A DNA stretch of 64,000 nt from Dermatemys mawii. Taxonomy: Eukaryota > Chordata > Testudines > Dermatemydidae. This document shows, piece by piece, positions 1 through 13,600 of this stretch. Numbering within the stretch: position 1 is the first letter of the stretch; each line of letters starts with the position of its first letter. The notes below the pieces were generated by a model that saw only the letters and a list, made by a program, of their open reading frames with translations, had not been told where the DNA came from and ran no database searches. The position numbers and the translations under genes are program-made. The stretch spans positions 21,740,124 through 21,804,123 of the forward strand of contig ML677348.1 in the NCBI GenBank assembly GCA_007922305.1, in the 5' to 3' direction.

Positions 1-1551
1 ACACTTCCTGGATGTACCAAGGTCGTGAGGGGGCCTTGTCTGTCCCTGCCGGGACTCAGCTCACCAACCCCACCAGCCATGGCAATGCAAGCGCACGCCT
101 CCAGGCCCATGCATGCTCTGCTCTCACTCTTCAGGTTAGCGATAGGCACACCCCAACTCCCAAGCCCTCTGGGCGTCTCCCTGGAGTGACCAGCCTCTGG
201 TCCACTGGATGGACACTTACAATATTCACTGATTTACTGCTTATCAGTGCCAACTCAGAACACCATTCCGCTTAACCCACATCCCATAGGCATGTATATG
301 GTAAAAACCAGCGTGATCTTATTTAACAAAGCAAAGCAATTCAATGGCAGCAAGAAGTATTGGAAACACAGGGGCACATATCTAATGAAGTCATCACACA
401 CATTCTAAAACCTAGACTTCATTAACTAGATGCTCTGATGTCTTATAGAGCAAGGCTCACCCAAAGTTCTTTGTGAGCCAAGATCCAGGGTGTCTGTTAT
501 ATCAGACCAATCCATGGTCCTTTCTTATAAGCAGGACACCCCCCTTCTGGTTATTTTTTCCTGTATACTTCTTACTTGTAGATTTCCCAATCTCTTAATC
601 CGCATCTGGCTCAATGTGCAAATAGGCCTGCACTGTTATGAGAACAATACAAAATGACCAGACTGGGAGATAAGGTCTGTTACCCACTGCCTCAAAAGGG
701 ACTGTCTGAGACAGGTCTCTTCTTGGTTACTTGCCTTCAGAACATAACTTTTAGGATAGAAACATAAGTCTGTAAATATTAGCTGTACATACATTTTGCA
801 ATGATTATGGCAACCAGTGGGCAACTGGCTCTCAGCAGAGACCTTACATACAAACCTTTGGTGAATTAATCTGCATCTATCCAACCCAGCAGATCCCTGT
901 AAGACTCTAAGCCCTGTCTCTGTCCTCTAACAGTTCGCAGGAACAGGTGCCTGAGTCACAATCTGATTTTATACTAACACAGCTACTTTATCCATTTTTA
1001 TGCTTAGGGACATGCATGATCCCCAGCTGGGATTGGGAAGTAACTTCCACCCCATGATTCATGGTTGCCCAGATAGCAGTGCTGAGGGGTGCTAAGAGCC
1101 AGCTAACAAAACTGTGAACCACGTGTGTTCAAAAGCAATGTGGAAAAGTGTGATTCCCACTCACACCACAAGGGTGCAGCACAGCGCTGGGATTCTCAAG
1201 ACTCGTGAAATAATGCCAGCTCCATTCTGCTAGCACTAGCAAACTTTTCACAGTGAAACCTGGGGATGCTGCCTGCAGCATCTGCTGTGCTCCTAGTTTC
1301 CGAGCCTATATTGCCCAGGTACAAAATTGGAGATTCTCTCCTTCCCCTGAAGCACCCAATTAAAACATTTTCAAGGCTGGGAAACCAAACTAGATGGACC
1401 ATCATCCTATTCCAACATAACGTTTCTATGTGGCACAAAAGTTCTGGCCACATACCACATGTCTCTGGTTAAGAATTAGCCTCGTTTAGTTCAGCACAGC
1501 CAGTGCACTGTCAGACCAACTCATAACACAAACTCTGCTGTTATGTTTCAG
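1..1551. other. intronic or upstream sequence, no gene seen
   Basis: No exon fits the ERICH6B frame here. Bases from about 290 to 510 (runs of aacaaagcaaagcaattc and 'actagatgctctgatgtctt') vaguely recall degenerate LTR-retroelement remnants seen in turtles, but I cannot place them. The short ORFs on both strands have no recognisable product. Confidence 0.3.
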
Positions 1552-1650
1552 ACGTTGTGGAACTCTTTACTGACATAGCTGAAGAAACCGAGACACAGGA
1601 GTCTGACGAAGGAAGCGAAGAATATACCCCAACAAAATCCAAAGATGAAG
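1552..1650 (+). CDS. ERICH6B: ERICH6B exon (acidic segment)
   Basis: The acceptor is gttatgtttcag and the donor is gaag/gtagcg. The exon is 99 nt, with two bases closing a codon, 32 codons and one base left over (phase 1 to phase 1). It encodes VVELFTDIAEETETQESDEG followed by SEEYTPTKSKDE. It is rich in Glu, Asp, Ser and Thr and probably disordered. This is the first exon I can support, and it cannot be the first of the gene because it opens inside a codon. Confidence 0.75.
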
Positions 1651-4600
1651 GTAGCGTGCGCTTGTGGAGACTCCATCAGTGGCAATTTTTAAATCAAGAT
1701 TGGATCTTTTTCTAAAAGAGAGGCTCTAGTTCAAAAGAAATGATGTTGGGGAAGTTCTATGGCCTGTGTTGTCCAGGAGGTCAGATGGGCCTGGGAATCT
1801 ATAAATAATCCTGGTCACTGTAAATTAAAGTGAGATTTTGAAATAGCCTCCTTTGAAAATTGCAGCCTTGTTGCTATAGATGAGAGATGGCCCACTCTCC
1901 GTAATAATGGGGGATAAATCACCCTGCCCAGGAATATTTTCCAGGGCAACAACCAAAGTGAGAGGAGTTTTTGCACCTTGGCAGGAGGGTTCTGGCTCCT
2001 GGGTGGGGATTTGAATGAGGTAGGTGTTACTTTGGGCTTACTCATTTGATGATGTAAAATGTCACCCTTTCCCTTCTGATCAAGCAGTCATCTTCCAGCT
2101 TCCCTCATGTCCCAACTCCACCTGTCCCACCAGCTTCCAGACTCCCAGGCCCCTCCTACACTACAAGCCCACAGGATGCTCACTGGAATTAAAAGGATAA
2201 CGTCTAAGACTTTTAACTAGAAAGTATAAGTAACCTGTGGAACTCACTGCTGCAGAAGGCTATTGTGGCAACTAAAGTAGCAGGAGTCAAAATGTATTAG
2301 ACCTTCCAGGCAGACCTGTCTCTGTGAGAAGCATCAAGAGTCATTGCATCCCTGCGCAGCATGGACCACCTCTCCTGTCTGCTTCAGGGGGTCAGCCCAT
2401 GGACAGCTGCTCTCCATTCAGTCTCAGACTGTGGCTTCCATCTGGGCACTGGATGATGCCACTTCCCCTGGTCTTGTCTGAATGTTTGAAGGAGGCAGCC
2501 TGCCATGCCCTGCCCCAGTCTCACCATGAAACACTTAGCAACATGTGGCCTCCCTCCCCAACTTTGCCAGTGGTTCCCATCCATGGGAGGATGCGGGGAC
2601 CCTGCTTGTGGGGTAGGAATCTGCAGACGCCATGAAAGGTGTGAAAACACTCGGGTTGGGGTGGAAAGAAAACTGAAAAAGAGAACGAATATGGGGAAGT
2701 CAGAGAATGAACAATAAATCTGAGAGAAGGGGGGATGAAAGAAAAATGGTGGGAGGGAAAGATTTGGTGGGGGGGGAGGGAGGAGGAGGCATGGGGCATG
2801 AGGAGAAGCGGGAAAGGAGAATGAAAAGAGAGGAAGGGAAAGTGGGAAAAGGTCAGAAGATGGGAAAGGCTTGAAAGGGGGGAATTAATCAGAGGTAAAG
2901 CTGAGGAGAAAAGAAAAAGGCAGCTAGCAAAGAAAACACAGGAAAGCAAAGAACGAGGCAGACGGTCACCGCAAGTTAATTTTTCTCATTATTTCATAGG
3001 AAATTTGGCACCAAAATGTTACATAAAGCCAAAGGGGAGTATATTTTTATATCTGTAGATCAGGATGACATCTGTCCCTAGCAGAGCAGGATGGGGGATG
3101 GCATAGGGTAGCAGCCTGCTTCCCAGTGTGTGGGTTTTCTTGCTTTTGTTCTGTGTTGTGCTGATGCTAGTTTCTATACAAAGCTCTGTGGTTGTCAGGT
3201 AAGAAACACCTGCGTGAATCTGGGCCTTGGGGTTCTGATGTGCAGCTTTTCTTGGTACTTTAACAGAATGTAATTTGACAGAGGCAAACTATTACAGGAC
3301 AGAATTCCACACAATCCCATCCCTGTATAGCCTCTCTTCCACCACCACATTCCCCCACACTCCCATAAACCTTAAGAACTGAAACGTTAGTCTTCAACAA
3401 TGGAAGGCTTTAGACTAGATATTCCAAAATTGTATGGAGAAAGCTCCATGGAAACTTTGCTTAATGTTTTCCTCTCTCTCACCTCAGAGTCCCCACTTTT
3501 CCTTGGTTGGAATTTATGTATATATAGGATTAACGTCTGCAATTGTACTAGCTAGGTTGCAAATTACACAGGCTATCAATCTTTATGCTTCAGGGCATAC
3601 AATGATTAGACCTTCCAGGCAGACCTGTCTCTGTGAGAAGCATCAAGAGTCATTGCATCCCTGTGTGGCATGGACCACCTCTCCTGTCTGCTTCAGGGGG
3701 TCAGCCCATGGAGTCAAAAATTAGTTTCCCCCATGCTATCATATGGTATTATATGATTGACCAGGTGCATAAAGGAGGAGGAATGGGTTTGCCTTCACCA
3801 GGAGTATCAGTTATATGTCACAATCAGAGGCAAAGTACCTGACTGCCTCAACCAATAGCCAGTTCCACTGTGACATTTCCCATGTCTCAGCTCAGTCTCC
3901 AGGAGTCTAACACTTAAACCACTCCTGAATATGGCCATATGACATGTACGTCAAGCAACTATCGTTGCCCAAGCAAGTTAGCCACTAAAAGATGCCATGC
4001 TTGTTCTTTATCTGTAGTTGTGCGAGCAGAAAATGATGTCTCAGGAGGAAAAGACAGGAAGTCAGATGATGAAGGTATGCCAGGATTTGGGATCATTTGG
4101 GCTGTCATGAGACAACTGTCCTCTCTGTGCAGTTAAGAGACCAAATCAGTCATAAATGCTTGGAATTCTTCATTACTGCTTTTCTGTAGGGATGTCCCAA
4201 CCCTGACTAGTTACAGAGACCAAATAACTGCTTTCTAAAATGGCTGAAAGCCACCGGAAAAGTAAGGGCCACCTCTTGTAGATAGCTGAGTGCAAGGAAC
4301 TGAGACTCCTCAAGTCCTCTTGAGGTCGACGAGAGTTGGGGGTGCCCAGCATTTTGCAGGAGGCACTGAGCACTTTGCAAGATCAGGCCCTCAGTGGGAG
4401 GGGGCTCATCATGGCAGGGCTGGAGGATCCACAAGGGGTTGGGTAATCTGGTGGCTCAGGATGCTTTTCACTGTGAGGGAGACAGACAGAGTTGACAGCT
4501 GGGAAAGGGGTGGTTTGAGGACTGGTCAGCGGGTGGGCAGTGCGATATATCCCAGGGGTACCTCTGAGTAAGGAAGGCCTTTGATCCCACAAGAGTTGAA

Positions 4601-7600
4601 AACAGCAGCCAGGGTGGGCCTGACAGAGATTTTTCGGATCTGCTGAGATCTCTGATAGATCTAGAATCTATATCCACAAAGGCCCAGATGCAGACCAGAA
4701 GCCAGGGTGGAAAAGAGGGGCTTTGATGGGCAGGAAATGGTATGAGTCACTCTGTCCAGACAAGAGGTCACAGGCTGATGTCCTGCATGGGGCTGAGGGA
4801 TTGCGGTGATACTAAAGGACACCTGCCTAGTGAGTACACACCTATAGTTTTTGACCCTTCGAAATGCTTGTGAATGAGGTTCAGACAAGTTCTTATTTTC
4901 TATGACCAAGTTTGCCTAGCCTCAGTTTTCAGAACACCGTGGCAGCCGATGATTATCTCATTGGAATGGAAGCAAAAAGCAAGAACGGACAGAACTCCAA
5001 AATAAGAAACATAATTAGCAGCAAAACTTTTAATTTGCCATTCTGAATAATTTCTAAATGAGCTAGTGTCTTATTTATTGGACCTGACTTGACATTTAGA
5101 CAGTTCCTTTTAGTACTAATGGGCTTGATTACCGGGTTGAATCCTACGGCTCTGCAGAAACCGCTGTTCAGTATTCAGAGCTGCCAACTTCTTCCCACAC
5201 AAGAACACCTTCCTTTCTTCACAGTAAATATGTATTATTCAGTGCACCCAGATTATAATAAGGCACTCACAAGTGTGAGGTATTTGCTGAGATAATTAAA
5301 GCAGCAGCCACCAGTTTGCGAGAGAGCTAAATTGTGGAAAACACTAGGGATCAATTGCACTGCCTCTTGTTGTAGAGTTTTCTGGCCCTGAACTTCCCCA
5401 GTTGCTTTAAATGGCACCACACACTTCTCCTGGCCCTTCCCCACTCCAGTTCACCCTTCTGCAACCTTAAGTTCAGCTGGGAGACTGAACCAAAGCCCAT
5501 TAAAATCAGTGGAAACCTCCCTGCATTGAGTTCAGTGGGCTTTGGATCAGATCTTTGCAGGGTTTCACTGTGCTTTCGTTCCTTACGCCTATTACTATCT
5601 TTCATACCATTAGCTCCCCAGGGCAAGGATTATCATTATCAGGAGTTTATACAACCCCTATCGCAAAGGGGCCTGACCTCATTGTGCCCCTAAGGTGCTA
5701 TCAGAATGAAAGTGTTGAATAATTAATAATAAAATCCCCCCAGACAGTTAACATTGGCAGGCCTGGTTCAACAAAGGCTCTGATGGTACACTGGTGACAG
5801 CCCTCAGGCAGCCAACCGGGCCCTTGCATTTGATGGTAAAAATGTAGTATGTGACTTTCCTTCCCTCACTCTCCCCAAATTGTTTTGCTTGCCAGCTGAG
5901 TGAGGAAGAGTGGGAGACAACAAAGGCTCATCTCCAGTGCTGGTGTTGAGAGGTGAGGGGACTTGTGGATGGCAGCCTCCTTCTAGGGTGACCAGATATG
6001 CCGGTTTTATAGGGACAGTACTGGTTTGGGGTCTTTTTCTTGTAAAGGCTCCTATTACCCCCCACCCCCCAGTCCCGATTTTTTACATTTGCTGTCTGGT
6101 CACCCTACTTCCTTCTAGCCCAAAGGAGGTGGAAACCCTGTGCTGTGTCTCAGATAAAGCCAAGGAACCAGAGCAGACAGCCTGATTTTCAAGGGGACTC
6201 ATGTTAGCGTCACAGCGCTCTCGACAAACACAGAACAAAAAACTGGTCCCTGCCCTAAAGTGCCACGGTTTGTAGGGGGGCTGTTTGACTTTAGTGAGGG
6301 AGGGGTTTATATTGCTTAAATCTTTGACATCCCTTTCCTTCTTCTCTTCCACACCAAATCTGAATTGTATAGAAAGACAACCCGTGGGGAAGCAGCATGG
6401 CTGTGGCACGTGGAGCGAGGGAGGGGGAAGGTTTGTTACTAACAAGGCGTGTACCCAGCCTCACAGGACATTATCCCAGACATGTTGTTTGAACTTTGTA
6501 TATTGGTTTTCTCTGTCTTGTCTATTTGCATTGTAAGGTCTTCAGGAGAGACCCATGTCTTCCTCTGTGATTATATAGTGCCTAGCACAAGGGAGATCTG
6601 ATCTTGATTAAAGTCTTTGAACTCTTCCATAATAGAAATAATTACTACTAATAGTAATAATAATCGGTGCAGGGAGGGAAGATCCATTCTGTTTTTCACA
6701 AGTCGCCACCTGTTTTTTCTCTGTATATGTATTATGCCCTGCAGAGATCCCTTCTTTTTGGGATCAATCAGTGTTAAAGAGGGCTTGGTTCTCCTACTGT
6801 ATCCGTGTAAATCAGCAGTAACTCCAGTGAAGTCAGTTCAGAATGGCACTGGTACAAATAAGAACAGCATTGGGTCTCGCAGTCGTTAAATTATTAAATT
6901 TTTTTAGATTTAAAACTGATAGATTTTAGGAGATAAACATTGTGTCTGTGTTGTAAACATTGGTGCAAAATGCCAACTGAGGAATCTCAGGGGATCCAGA
7001 GATCCTTATAAACTAGAACAGCTTAGTAAGCGTTCTGAATGACACAGATTTGACAAACTAGGCTGGTTTAACAAGCTTTCCTGATGGCTAACCGACCCCA
7101 ATGAGATTATCATGATCTGTGGACCACAGATACATGGCCCCAGTAATTTCCCCAGGGGTGTGATTATCTTGTAATAGCTGGATCCCTGATGCTCATTTCT
7201 TAGACCCTGAAGAAAATGAGGTCTGAAGTTGAAATGCTAGTTTGTACCGTTCCGATTGGCTATGCTGCCAAGACATGCAATTTTAAACCAATTCTACAAA
7301 ATCACACAGGTAAACAGGTACAGGTTCCTGCAGTGAAGAAGTTGAGGCTTTGTTCCAACAGATGCCCTGGCATGTTGTATGGTTAGAGTCTCTACATGCA
7401 TGTTTGTTTTAATGTACTAGAGGGAAAGCTGCTATGCCTAATACAGTTTCAGATAACCTGGTGAAGCCAATTTTATTTATGTTCTTTCCACCTCCTATGC
7501 CATCAGTCATGTAACCATGAATAATAAGCTGATCAGGAGCCAGTTCTGTCTGAATGCTGCTTTACAATGATGGTAAAGAGGAAGATATAAGTAAGGTTGA

Positions 7601-10600
7601 GGGAATAAAACTTGATTTCCATAAAATGTGTTCATTCAGAAATATGGGCACTGCCAGGCATATATCCCCCTCACAAAGGATGTACATATTAAATGCCTGC
7701 ACATAGTGTAACATGTATGCTCCTGGATTACGAGTAGGTGTGTTTCAGAGCTATTTTTCCTCTAACATAGGTATAGGGAAGTCACTGTTTCTGAGAGGAG
7801 GATCTGGCTTCTATGGATTTCCTCTGATCCCCTAGGTTTGTTTGGATACGGTCTTTTTGATGCATCACTTGCTAAGCTACAGGGAACATACAGGACATAC
7901 AGGAGTTTGACACTTTATTCAGAGAAAACAAAGTCTGCTCAGAGGCTCCCATTAATTACCATAATATAAAAACACCACACTGTTGCCTTCCTCATCTTCC
8001 ATACAAAGATGTGGCCCCAACAGATTGCAGGGCCCAGTAGTGTACTGTGAATATGTGATGCTGTTCTTTAGTGGCTGGCCTGGAGTGAGGTTATGTGACA
8101 TGCTGCCCATAGCAGTTCCCAGAGTTTTCCTTTGGTAGAGGCCTTTGGGGAGCAGTTAAAGGAAAACAAGCATTCTAGTCCCAGCTTCCTCTGTGTCTAT
8201 GGGTGGGATGTGTCCATAGCATCATTGTGTCCGATATCTCTACTTATGGATTCACTGCAATGGAACACTCCATCTGGATCTGAGAAGCCATATCCAGGCA
8301 GTTGTATTAAAGGTAAAGGTGGTGAAAGGCAGTAGTATAGGGTTTCATGGGCCACACTTAAACTACTTTGCCTTAATCTGGGAAATTATCTGTCTTGAAA
8401 TTAGCTGAGAATGCATATAAAGTATCCACCCTCTCTCCAGTTTATAAAAACCTAGTGAGCGACAATTTGGATGATATCGTAGCTATTTAATAATTTGGGT
8501 AAAGTTGCTTCTAACTTATTTTTGTTCTTGACACAGATTTTATAGTTATTTTTCTGTGCATCATCATGCTCTTAAAAACAATTACTGTATATAGAGGTTT
8601 ATGGCCTGCCATAATAAGACATTTGTATTATACTGTAATAACTCATTTTCATCCATTCTTGCAGTCTAGTACACAGTTTATTACTATGAAACACTTTTAT
8701 AATCCCTCTTCTATACTATTCCCCAAAATTCAGACATGCATATAAATTATTACACCCCCTTTGCAAAGTTTCCTTTTATATTACTCGCCAAGGCCAAAAT
8801 GTCCACACCTGGATTCCTAAAATTAGACTTCTAAATCCATGTGACAAGTGACTTTGTTAAGGTGGTGGAGAGGAGAAAATGATTTCTCAAAGGGAGGGTG
8901 TTCTGCACTTTTTGAAAATCAGGCCCTGTTAACTTGCCTGGAGCTGGACACCACATCTGAAAACAGAAGCACTTACATTTAGGTGGCTACATACGGATTT
9001 AAATGGGCTGAAGCGCCAAGCACCCACAGACCCTATGGAAATCAGCAGACACACCACTGAAATTTAGGCTGCTTATATTGAGCTGCCTAAGAATAGATGT
9101 GGGAGCCTAATCGTAGGCAGTCAGGTTTGAAATTTTTGATTCCAGTGCCTCTGTGGGTGAACTGACAATTGATGCAAATGGCAAAACATTTCTACACAGT
9201 GAGCGAAGGCTAATTCACATCTTTGTTTTGTTCGTACCAAAAGCCCCGGAGCCCAGTTCAGAAGAGGTGATTCGTGATGACCTGAAAATAACTTCTCTGT
9301 TCGTAGAAGAGGTGAGGCCCACGGAGAAGTTAAAATGAATGCACAGTCATTCATAAAGAGGAAGCTGCGTGTCTCAAGGGAGTGGTAACTGGACAATGGA
9401 GCCTTTTGCCTGTCGGTCACCATTCCACACCCAACCCATGCTGGTAGAGACTCACAGCCAACTGGTGTAAACTGGCGAGTTTTTTTTACTTGGCGACGCT
9501 CTGCCAATTCACATTAGCTGAGGATGGGGCTGTGACAATATTTTCCGTGATGCTGGTTGGTGGCCTGTGTGAAGTGGGTGGGTGGATCTCAGTCCAGTCT
9601 GTGCTGGATAAACATTCACATCAAAAAACCCTCTCTCAGTCGGGCACCTTTTTCATCCATCTCAGCACAGAGGGGAGCCGGCAAGTGAATGAGCCTTAAA
9701 ACTGAACAATCCTCTCCCACCCTGAGGTTCTGTCCCTTCTGGTTAAGGTTGAGGCATTTTTATTCTTGCTTTCTTTTGTGAGTAGGCTTTGTGGGGAAGG
9801 TTGCAGTGTTGTTTGTGGATAAATGGCATCCTGTGGGGCATCACTTCACTGCCTCTGACAAGTACTAAATTCTGTCAGAACAAAGAGGGACAAAGGAAGA
9901 CAGCTCCTCGATGTAGATCAGATGGAAGCTCATGGAAAGTTCCGCGTGCCTGACACATAGAAAGAGAGGGCCAAATTCATCACTGGTACATCTCCATTGA
10001 TCTCCACAGAGTTACACCAAAAGTGCATCTAATCAAAAGACTCTTCAGTCACAGAGAGGATTTTAGGCGGGGCTCGTTTTCCCTGACCCCACTAATATTG
10101 TGTGGTTATATTTCCAGTCAGGTAGTGTAAGATTTGTCAGGTCTGTAGTGAGATGCCTTTCAGAAAAGACATCTAGCTTCCAGAAAATGCTCTCTCGGGA
10201 TGTTTTGACACTCCTGCAACTGTGAGTAGTGTCCAGGGGAAAGGAAGTTAGCTTTGCTTTCCTGACACTAGACCAAAAATTGCTGAAGAGGCAAATGCTA
10301 TTCCCTTTAAGAGAGATTTACATTTGACCATCAAAACAACAGGGACAGTTTGACAAGAAAAGGAGAGTAGGTGTTACTGACTCAGACAACAGATGGCTCT
10401 AGAGCCATGCGATCTGATGAAAAACAGGTGGGTGTGTGATGTGTCGAATTGTCTTCCTTATCCTCCTGCTGGTTTTGTAGCTTCTCAAAGTGAAGCCAAG
10501 TTTAAAAGAAGACCGATGTGAGACCCTCTGGTATTTCAGCCTGTCAAACTCAGTCTTATTTGCCTCCTTTGCAGTGTCATGTGCTTAGCCATCACCCAGT

Positions 10601-13600
10601 TAAAAATAAAGACAAGAAAAAGGGCTAGTTGGTTATCTCTCTGTTTCGACTTCCACCAGCATTTCAATTGTGGCTTGGCGGGAGGAGGGGGGAGTTGTGT
10701 CTGGATGTTTACACTGCTCTAGTTCAGAGGTAGCCGAGGAGGGCATCCAATCAGGCCCACACAGTGCAAGAAAGCCTCGTTAATATGGAGATTCTGGTTT
10801 CAGCATGCAATGCTCAATCTTAAACAATAGCCTCTGTGCTATGTGGTTTACTGTAACTGTGGCCTTCCTTCTTCTGTCAGCATCCCATTACAGCCCTTTG
10901 TTGGGCAAAGCTGGGCTCCCCTGCTGTAATGATAGCGATTCCTTCCAATGTGTTATATATCAACTCTCTCTTCACCCCTTACTTTCAGAATCTTGTAATT
11001 CTGACTTGGCTGTTAAAAAGAGCTGTTAGCTTAAAGCTAAGGAAAGAAATAGGCAGACCAAAAGGGAATGTCTGTCTATGATGCATCTATATAAAAATCG
11101 TTTTTGAAAGCTATCTCCTGTTTATGGCAGTAACTTATTTCAACAAATATTTTGAAAGGATTTTATTACATGGATTTTGTTTGCCTGCAGAGCAGACACA
11201 TTAGCATCATTGACCATAGTGGCAATACGCTAATAATAATACTTCATTAACATATTCATTTAAATGTCAAGTTTTGTATGATAGATGATAACAGCTCTTC
11301 CAGAGCAATGTACAGTCTGTCTTGTCAGCTCCAATTTCTTGAAAGACTATTCCTTCTAGTAACAAAGAATGTAGGCCATACTTACAGTACGGAGAACATG
11401 ATCTTGGGAAACAGTGACTCCAAAACAAATTTGAGCATCGTGGTGGATCATCAGCTGAGCATGAGGTCCTAGTGTGATGCTGTAATCAAAAAGGCAAATT
11501 CACTCCTTGGATGTATAAGCAAAGGAATCTCAAGTAGGAATAGAGAGGTTAAGTCACCTCTATATTTGGCACTGATGTGTCCACTGCTGGAATACCACAT
11601 CCAGTTCTGGTGTCCACAATTCAAGAAGGATGTTGGTAATTTGAAGAGGTTCAGAGAAGAGCTAGGAGAATGATAAAAGGATTAGAAAACATGACTGATA
11701 GTGACAGATTCAATGAGCTCAGTCTATTTAGCTCTATTTAACAAATAGAGGGTTAAAGGACTTGATCATAGTTTATAAGTACCTATAAAATATTTTGGGA
11801 ACACATTTAATAATGGGCTCTTCAATTTAGCAGACAAAGGTATAATGTGATCCAGTAACTGGAAGACGAAGCTAGACAAATTCAGACTGGAAATAGGGTG
11901 TAAATATTTAACAGTGAGGGTAAAGAACCATTGGAACAATTTACCTAGTGTTATGATGGATTCTCCATCACTAACAATTTTTAAATCAAGACTGGATGTT
12001 TTTTCTAAAAAAAAATCTGCTCTCAGAATTATGTTGGGGAAGTTCTCTGGCCTGTCTCATCCAGCAGATCAGACTAGATCAGCGGTTCTCAAACTAGTTC
12101 GGTCGATGACCCCTTTTTGCATTGACGCGTTCGATGGTGGCCTGGGGCTATGTCCACCGAAATGCTGCCAAATTGAATACTTCTGCTTGCGTAAGCATTT
12201 CGGCGAACACACAGCGTTCCTGTCTGTGTCCGCCAAAATGCCGCCGGCAGCAGAAGCTTTCACTTTGGCGGACACACTCCTGCGTTTGAAGCTGCTGCCG
12301 AAATGCCACTGAACATGTTGGTAGCTTGCGACCCACCCTGGAATCGCCCCACAACCCCATGGGGGTCGCAACCCCCAGTTTGAGAACAACTGGACTAGAT
12401 GATTACACTGGTCACTTCTGGCCTTGAATCTGTGAATCAGTTCTTTGTAGAAATTTCCTTTAAAACTTCAGGAGTTTTCTTTTTAAAAAAGTCTGTTTTT
12501 CATTTTTTTCATCAAAACCTAAAAAAAACCAAAACTTTTTTGAAAAAAAAAAACACCCTCTTTTTTTTCTTTAGAATTTCCCACCAAATACAATTAATAC
12601 TTTTCATCCAACTCTGATGAACGAGTATAAATCAGCAATTCACTTGGGAAAACAAATTGTCACACACAACCTAGAACTTCCTGGATATCCTCATGACATC
12701 ACTTTACTGATAGTGGTAGTTCTGGAGTGATGCAAACTTGACTCTTTTTAGATAAATGTGATTTTTCTCATGTGAGCAGCTAGGCTTTAAGTACAATTAA
12801 TATTTTTTAAAAAACTAATGTTCTTCGCCATTTTCCTTTGTCCTCTGAGGAAAATCACTTTGGTGAAATGCATGAAAACTGTGAGTTTTGTAAGGCTGTT
12901 ACAAAGCCCATCCCAACAGTAGAAGACCTGGACACACAATCACTGGAAACTGTGAGTAGCTGTGCTACTTAAACAATTAAGCTATCTTTTCCGAGTAATC
13001 TTCCAGCAGCAGGACTGTGGAGGTGAGGGAACTTCTAGGTCTTTTATAATATATTTGGGATTATACTTTGGTCAAGTAGTACCCTGGAAGGAAGAAAAAT
13101 TGGCATCCTGGCATCCCCAAGAATTCCTGCTGCCATCAGCAGTTGGACACAAGATAAGGTCACATCATGCCAGAATCACTGTGAATTATACCAATGGAGG
13201 GAAAATCCACAACACAAAACGGGAGCCATTTGGTCCAGTGACAGGATGCAAGCTTTGCGATTCAGGACTCTTGTGAGCTGTTCCTGATTCTACAATGGGC
13301 TTGAAGTGTGGCCATGAGCAAGTCTCCTTTTTAATCTGAGCCTGAGTTTCCATAAATGTAGTAGGATACATTTTGGAAAGGGGCGGGAAACAAAGGAAGA
13401 AAGCTCCTGCTATGCGCTATAGTGATAATTGTTATGTGGGAAGCAGAGCAGCAAGCCATACATCAGAGTTGGGGAGGAAGGCAGAAGCAGGGCTAAGGGG
13501 GCAGTACATGGAGAGGATTGAGAGGAGTTGGATGACAGGCAATTCAGAGTGGATAGGAAATTGGATTAAGAAGGCAAGGGGAGACAAGAGGAGCACCTTT

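Noticed and set aside
2521..2949. 142-codon frame on the - strand, Ser/Phe/Pro-rich with an apparent hydrophobic start
   Set aside because: It is the pyrimidine strand of a purine tract, so composition explains both its length and its hydrophobic look.
9145..9311. ERICH6B exon starting after gattccag
   Set aside because: The splice site looks better than the one at 9121, but it gives a phase that neither upstream exon can supply. The 9121 start preserves the frame.
11914..12389. Frames of 132 (+) and 106 (-) codons
   Set aside because: They run across the boundary between CR1 and the nested hAT element and are interrupted transposon sequence.
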